A DNA stretch of 64,000 nt from Nemertoderma westbladi. Lineage: Eukaryota > Xenacoelomorpha > Nemertodermatida > Nemertodermatidae. The notes below the pieces were generated by a model. It was not told where the DNA came from. It saw only the letters and a program-made list of their open reading frames with translations, and ran no database searches. The stretch is taken from the NCBI GenBank assembly GCA_032718475.1, contig JAUCBJ010004493.1:1-64000 (forward strand), in the 5' to 3' direction. The stretch's first letter is position 1; the number at the start of each line of letters is the position of its first letter. Of the stretch, positions 36,601 to 46,529 are shown in pieces. Made by a program: the position numbers and the translations under genes.

Positions 36601-38769
36601 CAACTTCGTGGTTCGCCCCACAACACAAAATGATTTTATATTTATCAGCTAGTATTATATATTGCACAACTGGTATTTTATCGATTTCCGTATAAATTCT
36701 TACCTTCGGCAAATGCGATTTTCCCAGTGCGTGGGTTTATCCTTGAGAGAAATGTTGGTTCTTCTAAAGTAGTATTGTATGTTACGGGTACAGCTGCTAA
36801 GGGACCCTTATATTTCTTGCGCATTTCTTTGATAAAGTGAATTGTAGTCTAAAATAAATAAAATGATCTCCTCATTAGATAGATAGATAGATTTATTTAT
36901 ACATTATGTAAAAACAATAACAAAATACACCAAACAATGTACCGGTATAAAGGTATTGTCCAACATAACATATAGGATTACCCCTAAAGCTTTGCAGCTT
37001 ATTTCCAAGGGGATCCTTTAAATATTTATTGATCCTGTTAATAAAACTACGTAACTATAATTTGCAGAAGGAGCGTTTGAGTTATTCATCAATAAGTTAT
37101 TAGGGTAAAAAGCTATTTGATTTCCATGTAATACGTTATCTTTTCCACAAAATTTCTCTCCTTGCTCGCTTTTAACTATTGTACAAAATATCCATGTACT
37201 CATTCACACCTTGTTTCCTGGTTGTACATGTTGTCTTTTCCCCGGTCGCCATGGATATGTGGCATGTTTGATAGTACCAGTAGGCCTAAATAGCAAAACT
37301 TCAACTAGTTGTGGTTGTGACTATCTCTGCGCAAACCAGAGGAGGGGTATTAGTTCAAAATAGTAGTGGGTTTTATATCGGAGCAGATATGAAGTGATAT
37401 ATATATATACTGTATATTAATTATTATTATTTTCTTTATACAGGCTTTGCTGGATGATTCCAATTTTAATTCAATTTTATTTTACTTAACGTAATTTTAT
37501 TCCACAATATTCCTCTTCCTGCGCGATTTTCACCATTGCTCCGGTCATGATTGTGACTTTCCTTAGATATTTTATCACTTCATTTATTATCACTTCATTT
37601 TTGGCTTTACGTGAATGTTTGCGCATGCCCAGCCCTGGAGCCACACACGGAAATAATGACTATTTATCACTGAACAAATTCCATGCGATTCAATCCTATT
37701 GTTTCCTTATGTTTTCACACATTTGTTGGAATCCAAAACGAATTAAATTTATAAACATCTTACCTCTGGCCCAGTCCAGCAATTCATACCAATCACGTCC
37801 GCGCCTCTCTTGTGCAAATCGGCAAAAACATCGTCGAGGTTGTGATTATCCCAAGTTTCTCCGGTCACTCCTCTTGGCATGTTAATGACAGATGGAAGTC
37901 CCGCTGCTTGGATTTCCTCTAACCCGATAATGGCTTCCTCGTAGAACGTAATTGTCTCCAGAAGAATAAAGTCAGCACCTTCCTCTTTAGCCCAAGCGAC
38001 AGATTCTTTGTAGACCCGTCTGCATTAAACATGTAATTTAACATACTGTATGCGCCAATAAAGTTTTGTCGCATTATTATAACATTACTTGAGTTATATA
38101 ACGACTTATGTAATTTCCTATTAAAATTTTCTACTTGGCTATCATCGCACAACGCGACAGTATACAGCATACGGCATACATCTCACGATAACCCAACATG
38201 GATACGTGTTACTGATTCTAAGAAAACAAGTGTATCAAGTACGCAAAACAATTGAAATGTTATGGTATTCAGAAATTCGTTCTAGGACGTTTCAAATGAT
38301 GATAGGATTTAATGCATAATGTATAACCTAAATAATATCTACATTGTTTCTATTTCCTATGGTGATATTGATGATTTATATACCTTATCTCTTCCTTTTG
38401 TCCTGGTTTCCTTGGGTCTAGCGTTGTGTTACAAATATTTCCGGCCATTAACGTTCCGGTTTCATCAGCTACACGACGAGCCAACCGCAACGCCTTCCTG
38501 TTGATCTCCTCAAGTCGTCCTTCCATTCCCACAAGCTGGAGTTTCGTTCTATGGGCGTAGTACGTGAACGCGAGAACAACATCGCTACCGCAACGGGCAA
38601 AATCTCTGTACAGCGCCTCAACTCGCTCGGGTTCGTCCAGAATAACCCGAGGAACCCAGGATCCCATTTGCAGCAGACCCATGCGTTCGAACTGAAAGAT
38701 GTATCCCTCGGCGAGAATAATAGTATCCCCATCTCGAATGCGATCTCGGAATGACTTCACTGGTCCCAT
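24352..38769 (-). CDS. Betaine-homocysteine S-methyltransferase-like gene, four exons
   Basis: The product would move a methyl group to homocysteine, forming methionine, in a cytosolic zinc-dependent (alpha/beta)8 barrel. Exons 38384-38769, 37764-38019, 36704-36848 and 24352-24608 have canonical GT..AG borders and matching phases (2, 0, 1) and total 1044 nt, or 347 residues. The N-terminus carries the [14 protein letters not shown] strand-helix. The three zinc cysteines expected for this family are present: GMNC at the end of exon 2 and GLCCGN in exon 4. The C-terminal tail after CCG is about 50 residues, shorter than the vertebrate BHMT oligomerisation arm, so it may be an invertebrate BHMT-like paralogue using another methyl donor. 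Introns are 364, 915 and 12095 bp; the last is packed with repeats. No reading-frame damage is visible. The gene symbol is withheld because orthology to BHMT cannot be shown here. Confidence 0.87.
24696..24741 (+). repeat. Recurrent bipartite motif beside the minisatellite palindrome
   Basis: GGAGCAGGTTACAATGGCACG then AACCAAAGCAATAAACG. A weaker inverse trace (GAACAGGTTGCAGA) follows the right arm at 26178, suggesting both belong to one element. Confidence 0.5.
24757..26160. repeat. Palindrome made of a 15/17-bp minisatellite
   Basis: The left arm (24757-25212) is units of AAAAATATCGAGAGT (15 bp) and AAAAATATCGAGTGTTG (17 bp). The right arm (25620-26158) is the reverse complement, ACTCTCGATATTTTT and CAACACTCGATATTTTT. 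A 400-bp AT-rich unique loop separates them. The 162-, 234- and 103-codon frames over the arms are artefacts. It lies in BHMT-like intron 3. Confidence 0.95.
26480..27440 (-). pseudogene. Decayed copy of the LINE found at 9002, with more 5' sequence
   Basis: On the minus strand the segment ending near 26755 reads ATTGAGAGACTGCTACGTGG, then AATCAGAATGGGTT and AAAGGTCGTGGGACCAT, matching 9020-9075. It extends upstream into a GISLLNLV-like RT block 0 (about 26860-26910) absent from the 9002 copy. Numerous stops and frameshifts. It is the source for the upstream region of this family. It lies inside BHMT-like intron 3. Confidence 0.75.
27170..27209. repeat. Hairpin TGGAATGCTAT / ATAGCATTCCA
   Basis: An 11-bp perfect stem with a 15-base loop, flanked by weaker complementarity (TGTATCA / TGTATCACA). 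It lies within the decayed LINE region. Confidence 0.55.
27699..28290. mobile_element. Foldback element with poly(C)/poly(G) arms and a 17-bp array
   Basis: The left arm CTCCCTTAAACAACAACCAT...AAGTCAGAGC plus 17 C is answered inversely on the right by 25 G plus GGCTCCGACTTACTAAACAT and GGTTGTTGTTTTAAGGGAG. The interior is mostly the 17-bp minisatellite. Arms about 80 bp. No coding capacity. Confidence 0.8.
27835..28135. repeat. 17-bp minisatellite (CCTTCGTCCCATTCGGA), about 17 copies
   Basis: Alternates between CGTCCCATTCGGAC and CGCCCCATTCGGAC variants; all long frames over it in both strands are artefacts. Note the shared CCTTCGCCC core with the degenerate repeat at 20605-20735. Confidence 0.93.
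28918..28941. repeat. Perfect 10-bp hairpin CTTTGGATCC / GGATCCAAAG
   Basis: A four-base loop (GTTA). It sits 150 bp left of the LTR retrotransposon. Confidence 0.6.
29093..29429 (+). repeat. 5' LTR
   Basis: Matches 34580-34919 and starts CGCCAGCCGGTTAGGA. It contains ATACATATATATGATATTAT, a possible TATA region, and is followed at once by TGGTGGCATTGTTG, the likely primer-binding position. Confidence 0.92.
29512..30511 (+). pseudogene. gag of the LTR retrotransposon (frameshifted)
   Basis: The start [19 protein letters not shown] lies in one frame. From about 29665 the reading passes to a second frame beginning [18 protein letters not shown] and continuing to TAG at 30509-30511. No CCHC zinc knuckle was seen, as in several gypsy-like clades. 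Placement directly after the 5' LTR and before protease supports the gag call; sequence alone would not. Confidence 0.65.
30480..30842 (+). pseudogene. Retroviral-type aspartic protease
   Basis: [20 protein letters not shown] supplies the catalytic Asp with flanking hydrophobics; the usual D-T/S-G-A is here D-C-G-A. The segment [13 protein letters not shown] follows as the second hydrophobic strand. It is in a different frame from gag and RT. Confidence 0.7.
30840..32650 (+). pseudogene. Reverse transcriptase plus RNase H (frameshifted)
   Basis: [26 protein letters not shown] with the first catalytic Asp (about 31550-31575) and the segment [20 protein letters not shown]. At about 31755-31775 the frame shifts. 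The catalytic pair then reads A-N-D rather than A-D-D, so one Asp is lost. The RT connection ([18 protein letters not shown]) is followed by RNase [40 protein letters not shown] and the NLPADFQSR Asp, so all four acidic residues remain. Confidence 0.85.
32693..34049 (+). pseudogene. Integrase (frameshifted)
   Basis: The zinc-binding HHCC region shows HLELLHPS and CHQC. The catalytic triad positions are [17 protein letters not shown] and [12 protein letters not shown] (D, D, E). A frameshift near 33510 moves the segment beginning [20 protein letters not shown] to another frame, and a further one near 33800 precedes the C-terminal [15 protein letters not shown] module. The frame ends in TAG at 34047-34049, 530 bp before the 3' LTR. 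Confidence 0.83.
34050..34579 (+). other. Non-coding 3' region of the LTR retrotransposon
   Basis: AT-rich, with three direct copies of CACACCGACTGTTACCAA-type sequence (34245-34285). No env-like frame. Confidence 0.5.
34580..34919 (+). repeat. 3' LTR
   Basis: Counterpart of 29093-29429, with a 5-bp insertion (GGCCT) near 34643 and a 3-4-bp deletion near the end. Confidence 0.92.
35530..35680 (+). repeat. Possible tRNA-derived SINE
   Basis: TTGGTGTAGTGATTGCAT resembles a pol III A box, and GGGGTCGATCCTCACA, 50 bp on, resembles a B box. A non-tRNA body with GGGACCAGCCAGGGCG and a CT run follows. No target duplications were identified. Confidence 0.4.
35930..36110 (+). repeat. Dispersed repeat with the GTGGGGCCTTCGCGCAGCAC motif
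   Basis: The same motif occurs at 2648-2670 and 39552-39578, and in part at 44388-44398. The copy at 44385-44485 also shares the following TTATGTTAAGT-TCA and AACTCGAAAG segments with this one. Confidence 0.65.
36510..36635 (+). repeat. Fragment of dispersed repeat family R
   Basis: Short ACGACAACGACGAC seed, then CTAAGACTCCGCCAACTTCG and GGTTCGCCCCACAAC. It shows the unexpanded state of the CGA tract seen at 3112. Confidence 0.55.
36704..36848 (-). CDS. BHMT-like exon 3
   Basis: Acceptor TTATTTTAG|AC; codes for the segment [20 protein letters not shown] through FAE; donor GAAG|GTAAGAAT (phase 1). Confidence 0.85.
37764..38019 (-). CDS. BHMT-like exon 2
   Basis: Acceptor TTTAATGCAG|AC; codes for [20 protein letters not shown] (barrel strand) through GADVIGMNC with the first zinc cysteine; donor GAG|GTAAGA (phase 0). 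Confidence 0.87.
38384..38769 (-). CDS. BHMT-like exon 1
   Basis: Starts at the ATG of [15 protein letters not shown]. The segment [13 protein letters not shown] and the helix [16 protein letters not shown] follow. The donor is ATAAG|GTATAT (phase 2). Confidence 0.85.
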
Positions 38770-39780
38770 ATTCGCCGGTACAGTATATAGTTCAAGGAGT
38801 ATTATATTATAATACTTGGCAGTTGTTTAATCTGTTCGCTCTCAATTACTCATTGGGATAATAATTATTATAAGTTAAATTTAATATTAATTATCCAAAT
38901 TTTAAATATTATTTATAAAATATATATAATGAATATAAAAAAGCAAAAAATTAACACTCCTTAGAATAGAAAGCCCTTTAAAAATATTATATTCAGAAAT
39001 GACTTTGAATAAAATATAGAGCAGTTCATAAAATAGCACCACCCCCCCCCCCCCCCCCTCCCTTGTGAGGAAGATTTTTAAATTTTTAATTCCATTCGCC
39101 AGGCCCCGCTGGTCAGCTGTCAGCAGCTCAGCACTTAAATAAATTAATAATCTCATTATTAGATAATCTATTGGGTTTCAATTGCCAAAGGTTATTTTTC
39201 GATTATTTTTAAAATGTATACGTTAAATAAAAATACAATAATAGGTAAAAAAAACATAAATTGTTTTTTTGTTACTTTTATTGATTTCTCAATTTTTTGA
39301 CAGACAAACACACAGACAGACAGAGAGACCCAGTAACTTTCAGTAATAATACAAATAAAACATTTAATTCATTTTGATTAGATGTGTTAATTTTGAGACT
39401 GCCCCCCCCCCCCTCCCCCCCTTCTGTATCTGGCCCCTCCCCTGTGAAATCCTGGCTACGCCAGTGGGGTATAGTCCTGGGGGATCAGGCGCATGGCCCA
39501 TTAACACCACACTAACTCCAGTTCAGTACGATCCTCTGCTAAAGACACGTTCGTGGGGCCATCGCGCAGGACGAGGCTCAGTTATCAGATACAGATTAAA
39601 ATTGAGCGACTGTATCACAAAATCAGGTTTTGAGAAATTTACCCACACCACCAATCAATCAAAGAAAGGGGGACAGTACGTGTTCACGACTTTTAATCTG
39701 CACCCCAGACCCCCCCCCCCCCCCCCCCACCCTTCCCACCCACCAGTAATTTATAACTACCGATGCCTTCAACGCAGTAG
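38770..39780. other. Upstream region of the BHMT-like gene with C runs and a transposon end
   Basis: Holds C runs at 39042-39058, 39402-39413 and 39710-39728. CCTGGCTACGCCAGTG (39452-39467) is the complement of a hAT-like terminal inverted repeat reading CACTGGCGTAGCCAGG. No partner end was found. GGGGCC-TCGCGCAG (39554) is a dispersed-repeat piece. No promoter motif can be assigned. Confidence 0.45.
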
Positions 39781-40090
39781 GCAGTACTCGTCTTCATTAT
39801 TATAAACGTCGTTTTGCTCGTCCTGTTTTGTATTTAAACATATTTCCTAAACGCAGACTGACGGACGATCTTTATAACTACCGAAGCCTTCAATAGGCGA
39901 AGCCAGGTATGGTTTATAGGAACATAGTCTACGCAGTACTGGTCTTCAATATATGCCTCGTTGCGCTCGTCGCTCGTCCTGTTTTGCATTATAATATTTT
40001 TCCTAAACGCAGACTGACGATCTTTATACAGTTATAACTATGCGAAGTTTCGAAACTGTGCGAGTAACTGCTGATACATCTATGTGGAGA
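39780..40090 (+). repeat. Dispersed repeat family R, 5' module, duplicated
   Basis: GCTCGTCCTGTTTTG-ATT...TTTCCTAAACGCAGACTGACG occurs twice (39815-39875 and 39970-40025). The second is followed by CGAAACTGTGCGAGTAACTG as at 2934. Confidence 0.65.
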
Positions 40091-40099
40091 TGTGTGATA

Positions 40100-40790
40100 C
40101 AACGCCAACGCATCGTATGCCGATGTACTGTAGTAATATGGGTATTGAAATAATATTAAATCAATGTACACTCTTAAAGCTGCAGCGAAAATATGTAGCT
40201 AATTTCCTAGGTTACATATAAAATAATAATATTATTTTTAAGAACATTAATTTTACTACTTTGCAAAAATTCAATTAAAAAATAACCAGACAAATATATT
40301 GCGGAATAAACTACTTCAGATATAAGCCTACAACAGCCATGAGTATTTATGTCATTATATCTTCTGTGACCTGAGATAGTAAGTAATACAACATTTATAG
40401 TATAGAGTCAATAGGAATTGAAATACAGGCAGTGTGGTTGGAGTTATGTCTGTGTTGCTATAGCAATACTACTGGCTGCCTATTACAGTACAATTCCCCT
40501 CTGCCCTGGTGCCAGCTAGCAGCTCTACACCCCCGCAGAGACTATGTTGACCAATAATGGAAGATTAAATTTGTACTCAATAATTGTGCCGCTTTAATTA
40601 TGTTTAGATCAATTATAGACACATTTATTAAAGCAAATCACTTGAACTTATTAAAAACTATAATGGAATGTTGTATGGGGATTACAGCTGTATAATTTTT
40701 AAGTATAATTATTTAAATCTTATACTAGAAAATAATTAATATCCTTTAAGGAGGCAGGTTGAAATTGATGTTTTTACCCTAATCAACTTA
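40100..40790. other. AT-rich intergenic sequence
   Basis: Nothing recognisable on either strand. Confidence 0.4.
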
Positions 40791-40964
40791 ATTAACTAAT
40801 TAACTGCTATTATCTTAGCTTCTCGAAGGCCACGCGAAAATTCAACTTGGAAAATTTCTAAACTTTGGCCAGACTATATGTGTACCAAGTTTGGTTAAAT
40901 TTCATTAACATTTGGCTGAGTTATTAACGTTTAAAATTGGACACGACAGAACAACAGACGACAG

Positions 40965-41516
40965 AACAACAGACACACCGATTGAGTTAGTGGTACCTGT
41001 ATGCTAAGCTCGCTTACTTTCGTCGCTCGCCCCACAACAGACACACCGATTGAGTTAGTGGTACCTGTATGCTAAGCTCGCTTACTTTCGTCGCTCGCCC
41101 CACAACAGACACACCGATTGAGTTAGTGGTACCTGTATGCTAAGCTCGCTTACTTTCGTTGCTCGCCCCACAACAGACACACCGATTGAGTTAGTGGTAC
41201 CTGTATGCTAAACTCGCTTACTTTCGTCGCTCGCCCCCCAACAGACACACCGATTGAGTTAGTGGTACCTGTATGCTAAGCTCGCTTACTTTCGTCGCTC
41301 GCCCCCCAACAGACACACCGATTGAGTTAGTGGTACCTGTATGCTAAGCTCGCTTACTTTCGTCGCTCGCCCCACAACAGACACACCGATTGAGTTAGTG
41401 GTACCTGTATGCTAAGCTCGCTTACTTTCGTCGCTCGCCCCCCAACAGACACACCGATTGAGTTAGTGGTACCTGTATGCTAAGCTCGCTTACTTTCGTC
41501 GCTCGCCCCACATGGT
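40965..41516. repeat. 68-bp tandem repeat, eight copies
   Basis: Units begin near 40981, 41049, 41117, 41185, 41253, 41321, 41389 and 41457. Each contains ATTGAGTTAGTGGTACCTGT and ends CTTTCGTCGCTCGCCCCAC. Copies differ by only one or two bases. The unit is the 3' module of dispersed repeat family R, so the array arose by tandem duplication of a transposon end. Confidence 0.95.
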
Positions 41517-41519
41517 TGG

Positions 41520-42505
41520 TGGTTAACTTATACTATTAGAAACACTCACACTAATCTCATCATTTACTTATATTCTTCACTAGCTGGCGCACCGCGAAAG
41601 AAGCTGTCCAATTGTCCACGTCTTCGTTCAAGTTGCACACCAAATATTTTCTGAACAATATTATACAATATAGTTTCAGACGGTGCTACTATTACAATTA
41701 TGATTACTTGTAATATAAATCATTCCTATCCAAAGATTGATTTTAATTTTAATGCGACTTAAAGTAAAGTCTATTATTACGGCAGATGCAGTCCAGTGCC
41801 CAGTCAGTACTCCCATTAAATGAGAAATGTAACTGTATGTCAATAAGCAATGAAGATCTTTTATATCAATTGTGAATTTAATTTAGGGTATCATTTGTCA
41901 CACAGACACAATGCTTTGTACGCTGCAATTTTGCCGTGCAATGTAAAAATACCGCAAGTCCCAAAACGTCATTTCGAGTAAACCGCAAATTAGTGTTTGC
42001 CTTCAGATTGCTGGTTTAAAATGTCCGTAAATTACTACAGTAATTGTTTATAATCCTACGCAATTGGGGGTGGGAAATTTTTCTACATGATTATTTTTCA
42101 CTTTCCATTAATATTTCGACTTCAGGGTAATTTCTTGTACTTACGGTGTTTTTGTATTTTATACAACCTGTATGTAAATACATATTTCAAGACACATACT
42201 ATGCAATGACGACAAAACACCGCAAGTTTTGTTGACTTACGGTTTTTTTTGCATAAATTTAAGTAACTTACGGTCTTTTACCTTTGAAACACTATACATA
42301 CTTTATGTAGTGACTACGGCCTTTCTACATTGCCTATCTCGAAAACTTGATTAGATACGGTGTTCTATACCATAAGATAGAGCGCATTTTTTGACCCAGA
42401 AATAGTGAATTTTGGAAAAATGCGACTGACGGACTTTTTAAATTGAGCGGTAGAACACGCGCCGCTACTAAAAGAGCAACTTATTTAGCCCGCATTGTGG
42501 ACGAG
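41520..42505. other. AT-rich intergenic sequence
   Basis: No gene. CTTACGGT-TTTTT recurs four times between 42140 and 42280 without clear tandem structure. Confidence 0.4.
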
Positions 42506-42510
42506 TTTTT

Positions 42511-42830
42511 ACAGTTGCTACAGTTACAGTTGCTACAGTTAGCCTACAGTTGCTACAGTTAGCCTACAGTTGCTACAGTTAGCCTACAGTTGCTACAGTT
42601 AGCCTACAGTTGCTACAGTTAGCCTACAGTTGCTACAGTTAGCCTACAGTTGCTACAGTTAGCCTACAGTTGCTACAGTTAGCCTACAGTTGCTACAGTT
42701 AGCCTACAGTTGCTACAGTTAGCCTACAGTTGCTACAGTTAGCCTACAGTTGTTACAGTTAGCCTACAGTTGCTACAGTTAGCCTACAGTTGCTACAGTT
42801 AGCCTACAGTTAGCCTACAGTTGCTACAAC
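42511..42830. repeat. 20-bp minisatellite (CAGTTGCTACAGTTAGCCTA), about 15 copies
   Basis: Near-identical units; internal half-repeats (CAGTTGCTA / CAGTTAGCCTA) suggest an older 9/11-bp origin. One copy has TTGTTACAG. Confidence 0.95.
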
Positions 42831-43279
42831 AGAAAATATAAGTGTATCTGTTAATGGAAATTACAAGTATCCAAGCCATTCCTTGAAGTGGATGCTGCAG
42901 GTGAGAATTATCTGAATAACTGTGAAACTATAATGATAAGGAAGCCCACCCGGTCTCTAAATCGTCAGTTCGCATGTCAGAAGGAAACACAAACTCTCCA
43001 GTAGAAACACTACGACGAATTTGACTTGTTCCAGAACTTAGACATTGTAATAACTACAGTAGTACTGATATAACTAATTAGCCCATTTCAAAAATGTATA
43101 TTCTGTTATTTTGAGAAATTTAATATGTAGTTTATGTGCTTCTATGCACGTTTGTATAATTCGTTTATGTTGATGAGGTTTATATTCGTATTCGTATTCT
43201 GCCACAATTTCCAATTTCCTCATTTTTAATAAAAAAATTGCCCTATTTTTAATAGGGATTTTACCCTGTCTCAAAATAT

Positions 43280-43640
43280 TGGAACTTTTTCTCTAGTATG
43301 CCTATACAAAATTTGGTTGAAAATGGTTAAAATCATCAAAAGTTATTTACGAATGAATTATTTATTACGGACGGACCGGCGGACGTGCAGACAGACAGAC
43401 GGACAAGTTTGGTAAAAATCGGACAGACTCCCAGTCGGTACCGGTAGTTTCAGACTTTTGATAAAAACCGAAAAGTCGGCCAATCATTGCTGAAATTAAA
43501 CCAAACATGACGTGTATGCAGTCCGTCAAAAGTTTGGAAAGAATCTGAAGTTTGGTCAAAACTAAGTCAGTCTTTCAGTCGGTATCCGGTGCGGTAGTTT
43601 CAGACTTTTGATAAAGACTTTTCGACATTGCTTTTCTGTT
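43280..43640 (+). repeat. GACAGACAGAC-type dispersed repeat with a 135-bp duplication
   Basis: CCTATACAAAATTTGGTTGAA then CAGACAGACAGACGGAC resembles the centre of family R. GTCGGTACCGGTAGTTTCAG and ACTTTTGATAAA recur at 43434-43466 and 43577-43615. Confidence 0.5.
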
Positions 43641-44384
43641 ATATAAACATATGTGCAATATGTGATGCGCACTGTTGCAATCTAGAGCTCTATTGTGCTA
43701 TATAACAAACCCATGTCAATACTAACGGCATAAATTAATGTTGAAATTTTTGAACAAATTATAATGACGACATCAAGTAATAAGAAAACATAGCGCTGAC
43801 TATTAAAAACATTGTATTATATACCGGTAGTACGTCTGTAACAGGATCTATGGTTTAACACAAACAACACTCCTCCATCTTAATCAAACAAGGTGTCTTT
43901 GTAACGTTTGTAAGGCTTTATTTGAATACATCCAACAATATAGTAACTTTAATATTTGTAAATATTGTCGTACTATTCGAAGGGCTTTCTTTGCACACGG
44001 GATTATTATTGTTACTATGTTTGCTACTTTCTTCTTAAAATTCAATTGAAAATTCTAAGAGGACAAGTTTTATTTAGTTAGCTCATAGTTAGCTAAAGTA
44101 CCAAACAAAAGTTTGACGTTTTATTCACACAAGCACACAATCTCGGAATTGATTACGTCAATTACGCTTATAATAATAACCCATTTTATCAGTAAACCAG
44201 TTGATGGGGTGGGGCGACACTCCCACGACTAGAAATAGGAATTAACTTGTGGTGAAATACATCTACTACTGTACAAACAGCGAGCGATGACATTAAATTT
44301 AATTTATAACATAATATAACTATATATAGACTTTTCGAATTCATATTACATTTACCTCAGTATAAGTATAAACAAGAAGTGTGA

Positions 44385-44485
44385 CTTTCGCGCAGCACTA
44401 TTGTACGTGAGATTAATTTATGTTAAGTATCAATAACTCGAAAGGAATATGTTATACAAAATATGAGCAGATTTCTCCTAATCAA
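44385..44485 (+). repeat. Second copy of the 35930 dispersed repeat
   Basis: TTCGCGCAGCAC, TTATGTTAAGTATCAATAAC and CTCGAAAGGAATA match 35985-36035. Confidence 0.55.
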
Positions 44486-44816
44486 TTTTACTCTCCAGAC
44501 CCACCCCTCGCTAAAAAATTTCATGAATTGGTTTTTGAATGCATCTACTGACTATTGTATAGCAGAATTTAATGGGGATTTCCGCAATCTGAAATGGGAT
44601 CCTCTTTTAGAAGATATCTCTTTTAGTTCTCGAGTTATCGTGGAATATTTGTCTTCAAATATGTGTTACAATTGCCAATTATCAGAAATAGAAAACGAAA
44701 ATACAAAAAGTGGGTGAAAATATGATGAAAATGAACATGCTGGTTCCAAAAATTGTGGAATCGGAAAATAAGAATTGAAAATAACGGAAGAGTAGTCTTT
44801 TTAGTGAAATTTTATT

Positions 44817-44995
44817 AGTAAAGGAGCAGGTTTCAGAGGCGCATTGGGGGAACCAAAACAAGAAACGTTATTGTTTTGCGGGCTTCGAATACCCACGGGC
44901 TAAGAATACTCGCGGGCTAAGAATACTCGCGGGCTAAGAATACCCACGGGCTAAGAATACCCACCGGCTAAGAAGACTCGCGGGCTAAGAATTCC
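44817..44995. repeat. Bipartite motif followed by a 17-bp minisatellite (GGGCTAAGAATACTCGC)
   Basis: GGAGCAGGTTTCAGAGGCG and AACCAAAACAAGAAACG, then about seven 17-bp units (44876-44993). It is another instance of the motif lying next to a short array. Confidence 0.8.
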
Positions 44996-45275
44996 TGAGA
45001 CCTATACCAGGTATTAGGTTAAATTGTTTGTAGATAATAATACGAAATTAGCAGGGTTTTCATTTTCAGACATTTCCCCCTCTAGAGATTTGAAAACAGA
45101 TTGTAAAACAGCAGATGTATCGGCGTCCCTACAAACACGCATCGTATAGCGCATATCTGCAAAGTATGTATTATTATCCTAAAAGGATTACAAATTTCGA
45201 AATAGGGAATGTTTTTAAGTCAGGGAACCGAAGGAGGATTTAACCTCCATACAAAGTTACAGTACATCTAATGGG

Positions 45276-45586
45276 CAGGCGTGGATCCAGGTATTTATTT
45301 CGGAGGGGGCAGGCGTGGATCCAGGTATTTATTTCGGAGGGGGCAGGCGTGGATCCAGGTATTTATTTCGGAGGGGGGCAGGCGTGGATCCAGGTATTTA
45401 TTTCGGAGGGGACAGGCGTGGATCCAGGTATTTATTTCGGAGGGGGGCAGGCGTGGATCCAGGTATTTATTTCGGAGGGGGGCAGGCGTGGATCCAGGTA
45501 TTTATTTCGGAGGGGGGCAGGCGTGGATCCAGGTATTTATTTCGGAGGGGGGCAGGCGTGGATCCAGGTATTTATTTCGGAGGGGG
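45276..45586. repeat. 34/35-bp tandem array of the hAT left end, nine copies
   Basis: Units start at 45276, 45310, 45344, 45379, 45413, 45448, 45483, 45518 and 45553. Each holds CAGGCGTGGATCCAGG and TATTTATTTCGGAGGGG. Length alternates by one G. It is followed directly by an inverted piece (CCCCCTCCGAAATATTTATA) and 20 C. Confidence 0.95.
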
Positions 45587-46278
45587 CTGACACCCCCTCC
45601 GAAATATTTATAGTCCCCCCCCCCCCCCCCCCCCAACCAGATACAATTAATTATTTTACACAATATAAATTGTTAATATAATAAATAGTACCGGTACTTA
45701 ATTTTTTGAATAATACCAATATTTTTTAAATAAGTAAAAAGAGTAAAAGTTATGTAACAAATTTGTCGGTAATATTTTTCTTTATTTTGTTTAATTCAAT
45801 TATTAATTTCCAAAAAATAATAGTTAACCAATAATTAACCAATTACAGCGAATTTTAATAATTAAATTAGCAATACCCGACGGGCTTGGCGACCAGCATA
45901 TTCATTAATTATCTCATCTGGTGAAAGTTAAATATCCTTGTGAATGGACAGTAAAGCCAGACCAGTTAGTCGGTGTTGTGTTCGAAACAGGTAGCGTACC
46001 AAACTAACGCAGAAGCGTCACTATTCCTGGTAAAATACAATCTTTGGCTTTCTTCACCCAAACTTTATTATCTAGTGACCATTTTTCACCATCGGGGATT
46101 TTTGATATTTTTGATTATGATACTTGGCAGCTTGGTATCTTATTATTTATATAGGTATTCAAAATTAGATATAAAATACTTTTGTTGGACCCCTTTCACA
46201 AATTTCGGGGGGGGGGGGGGGGAGGGGGTCTATAGCCCTAGCCCCCCCCCCCCCCCCCCCCCCCTGGATCCGCCCCTG
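45276..46278. mobile_element. Non-autonomous hAT-type element with 8-bp target duplications
   Basis: CTAATGGG stands at 45268-45275 and again at 46279-46286: an 8-bp direct duplication, the hAT signature. The left end is CAGGCGTGGATCCAGG and the right end, reverse-complemented, is CAGGGGCGGATCCAGG. The interior has no transposase. The left end is tandemly repeated nine times (separate entry). The right part has a G16/C23 hairpin (46207-46264). Frames over the left array are artefacts. Confidence 0.88.
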
Positions 46279-46529
46279 CTAATGGGGTCTAGTACATATT
46301 ATCTGCTAAGATTAGCTTGAACGGAATATAAGGAAAACTGGAAGGATGTTAGTACAGAAGCTACAGAAGAAGTATTTCCACATAACGACAATGACGAATT
46401 CTAAAGCGGAAGAAAATAAATGCGAACTTTTAAGTTTTTCTGAAATATTTGATAACGAAATACTATACTATTTTATGGCTAATAAATCACTCATTCTGCT
46501 GCTAGTACTTGGAAATTAACACTATCTAT

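Noticed and set aside
37547-37885. 112-codon plus frame
   Set aside because: Antisense to BHMT-like exon 2 and its intron; no motif.
44463-44717. 84-codon plus-strand frame
   Set aside because: Begins inside a dispersed repeat, no recognisable motif, no splice context; cannot be supported as a gene.
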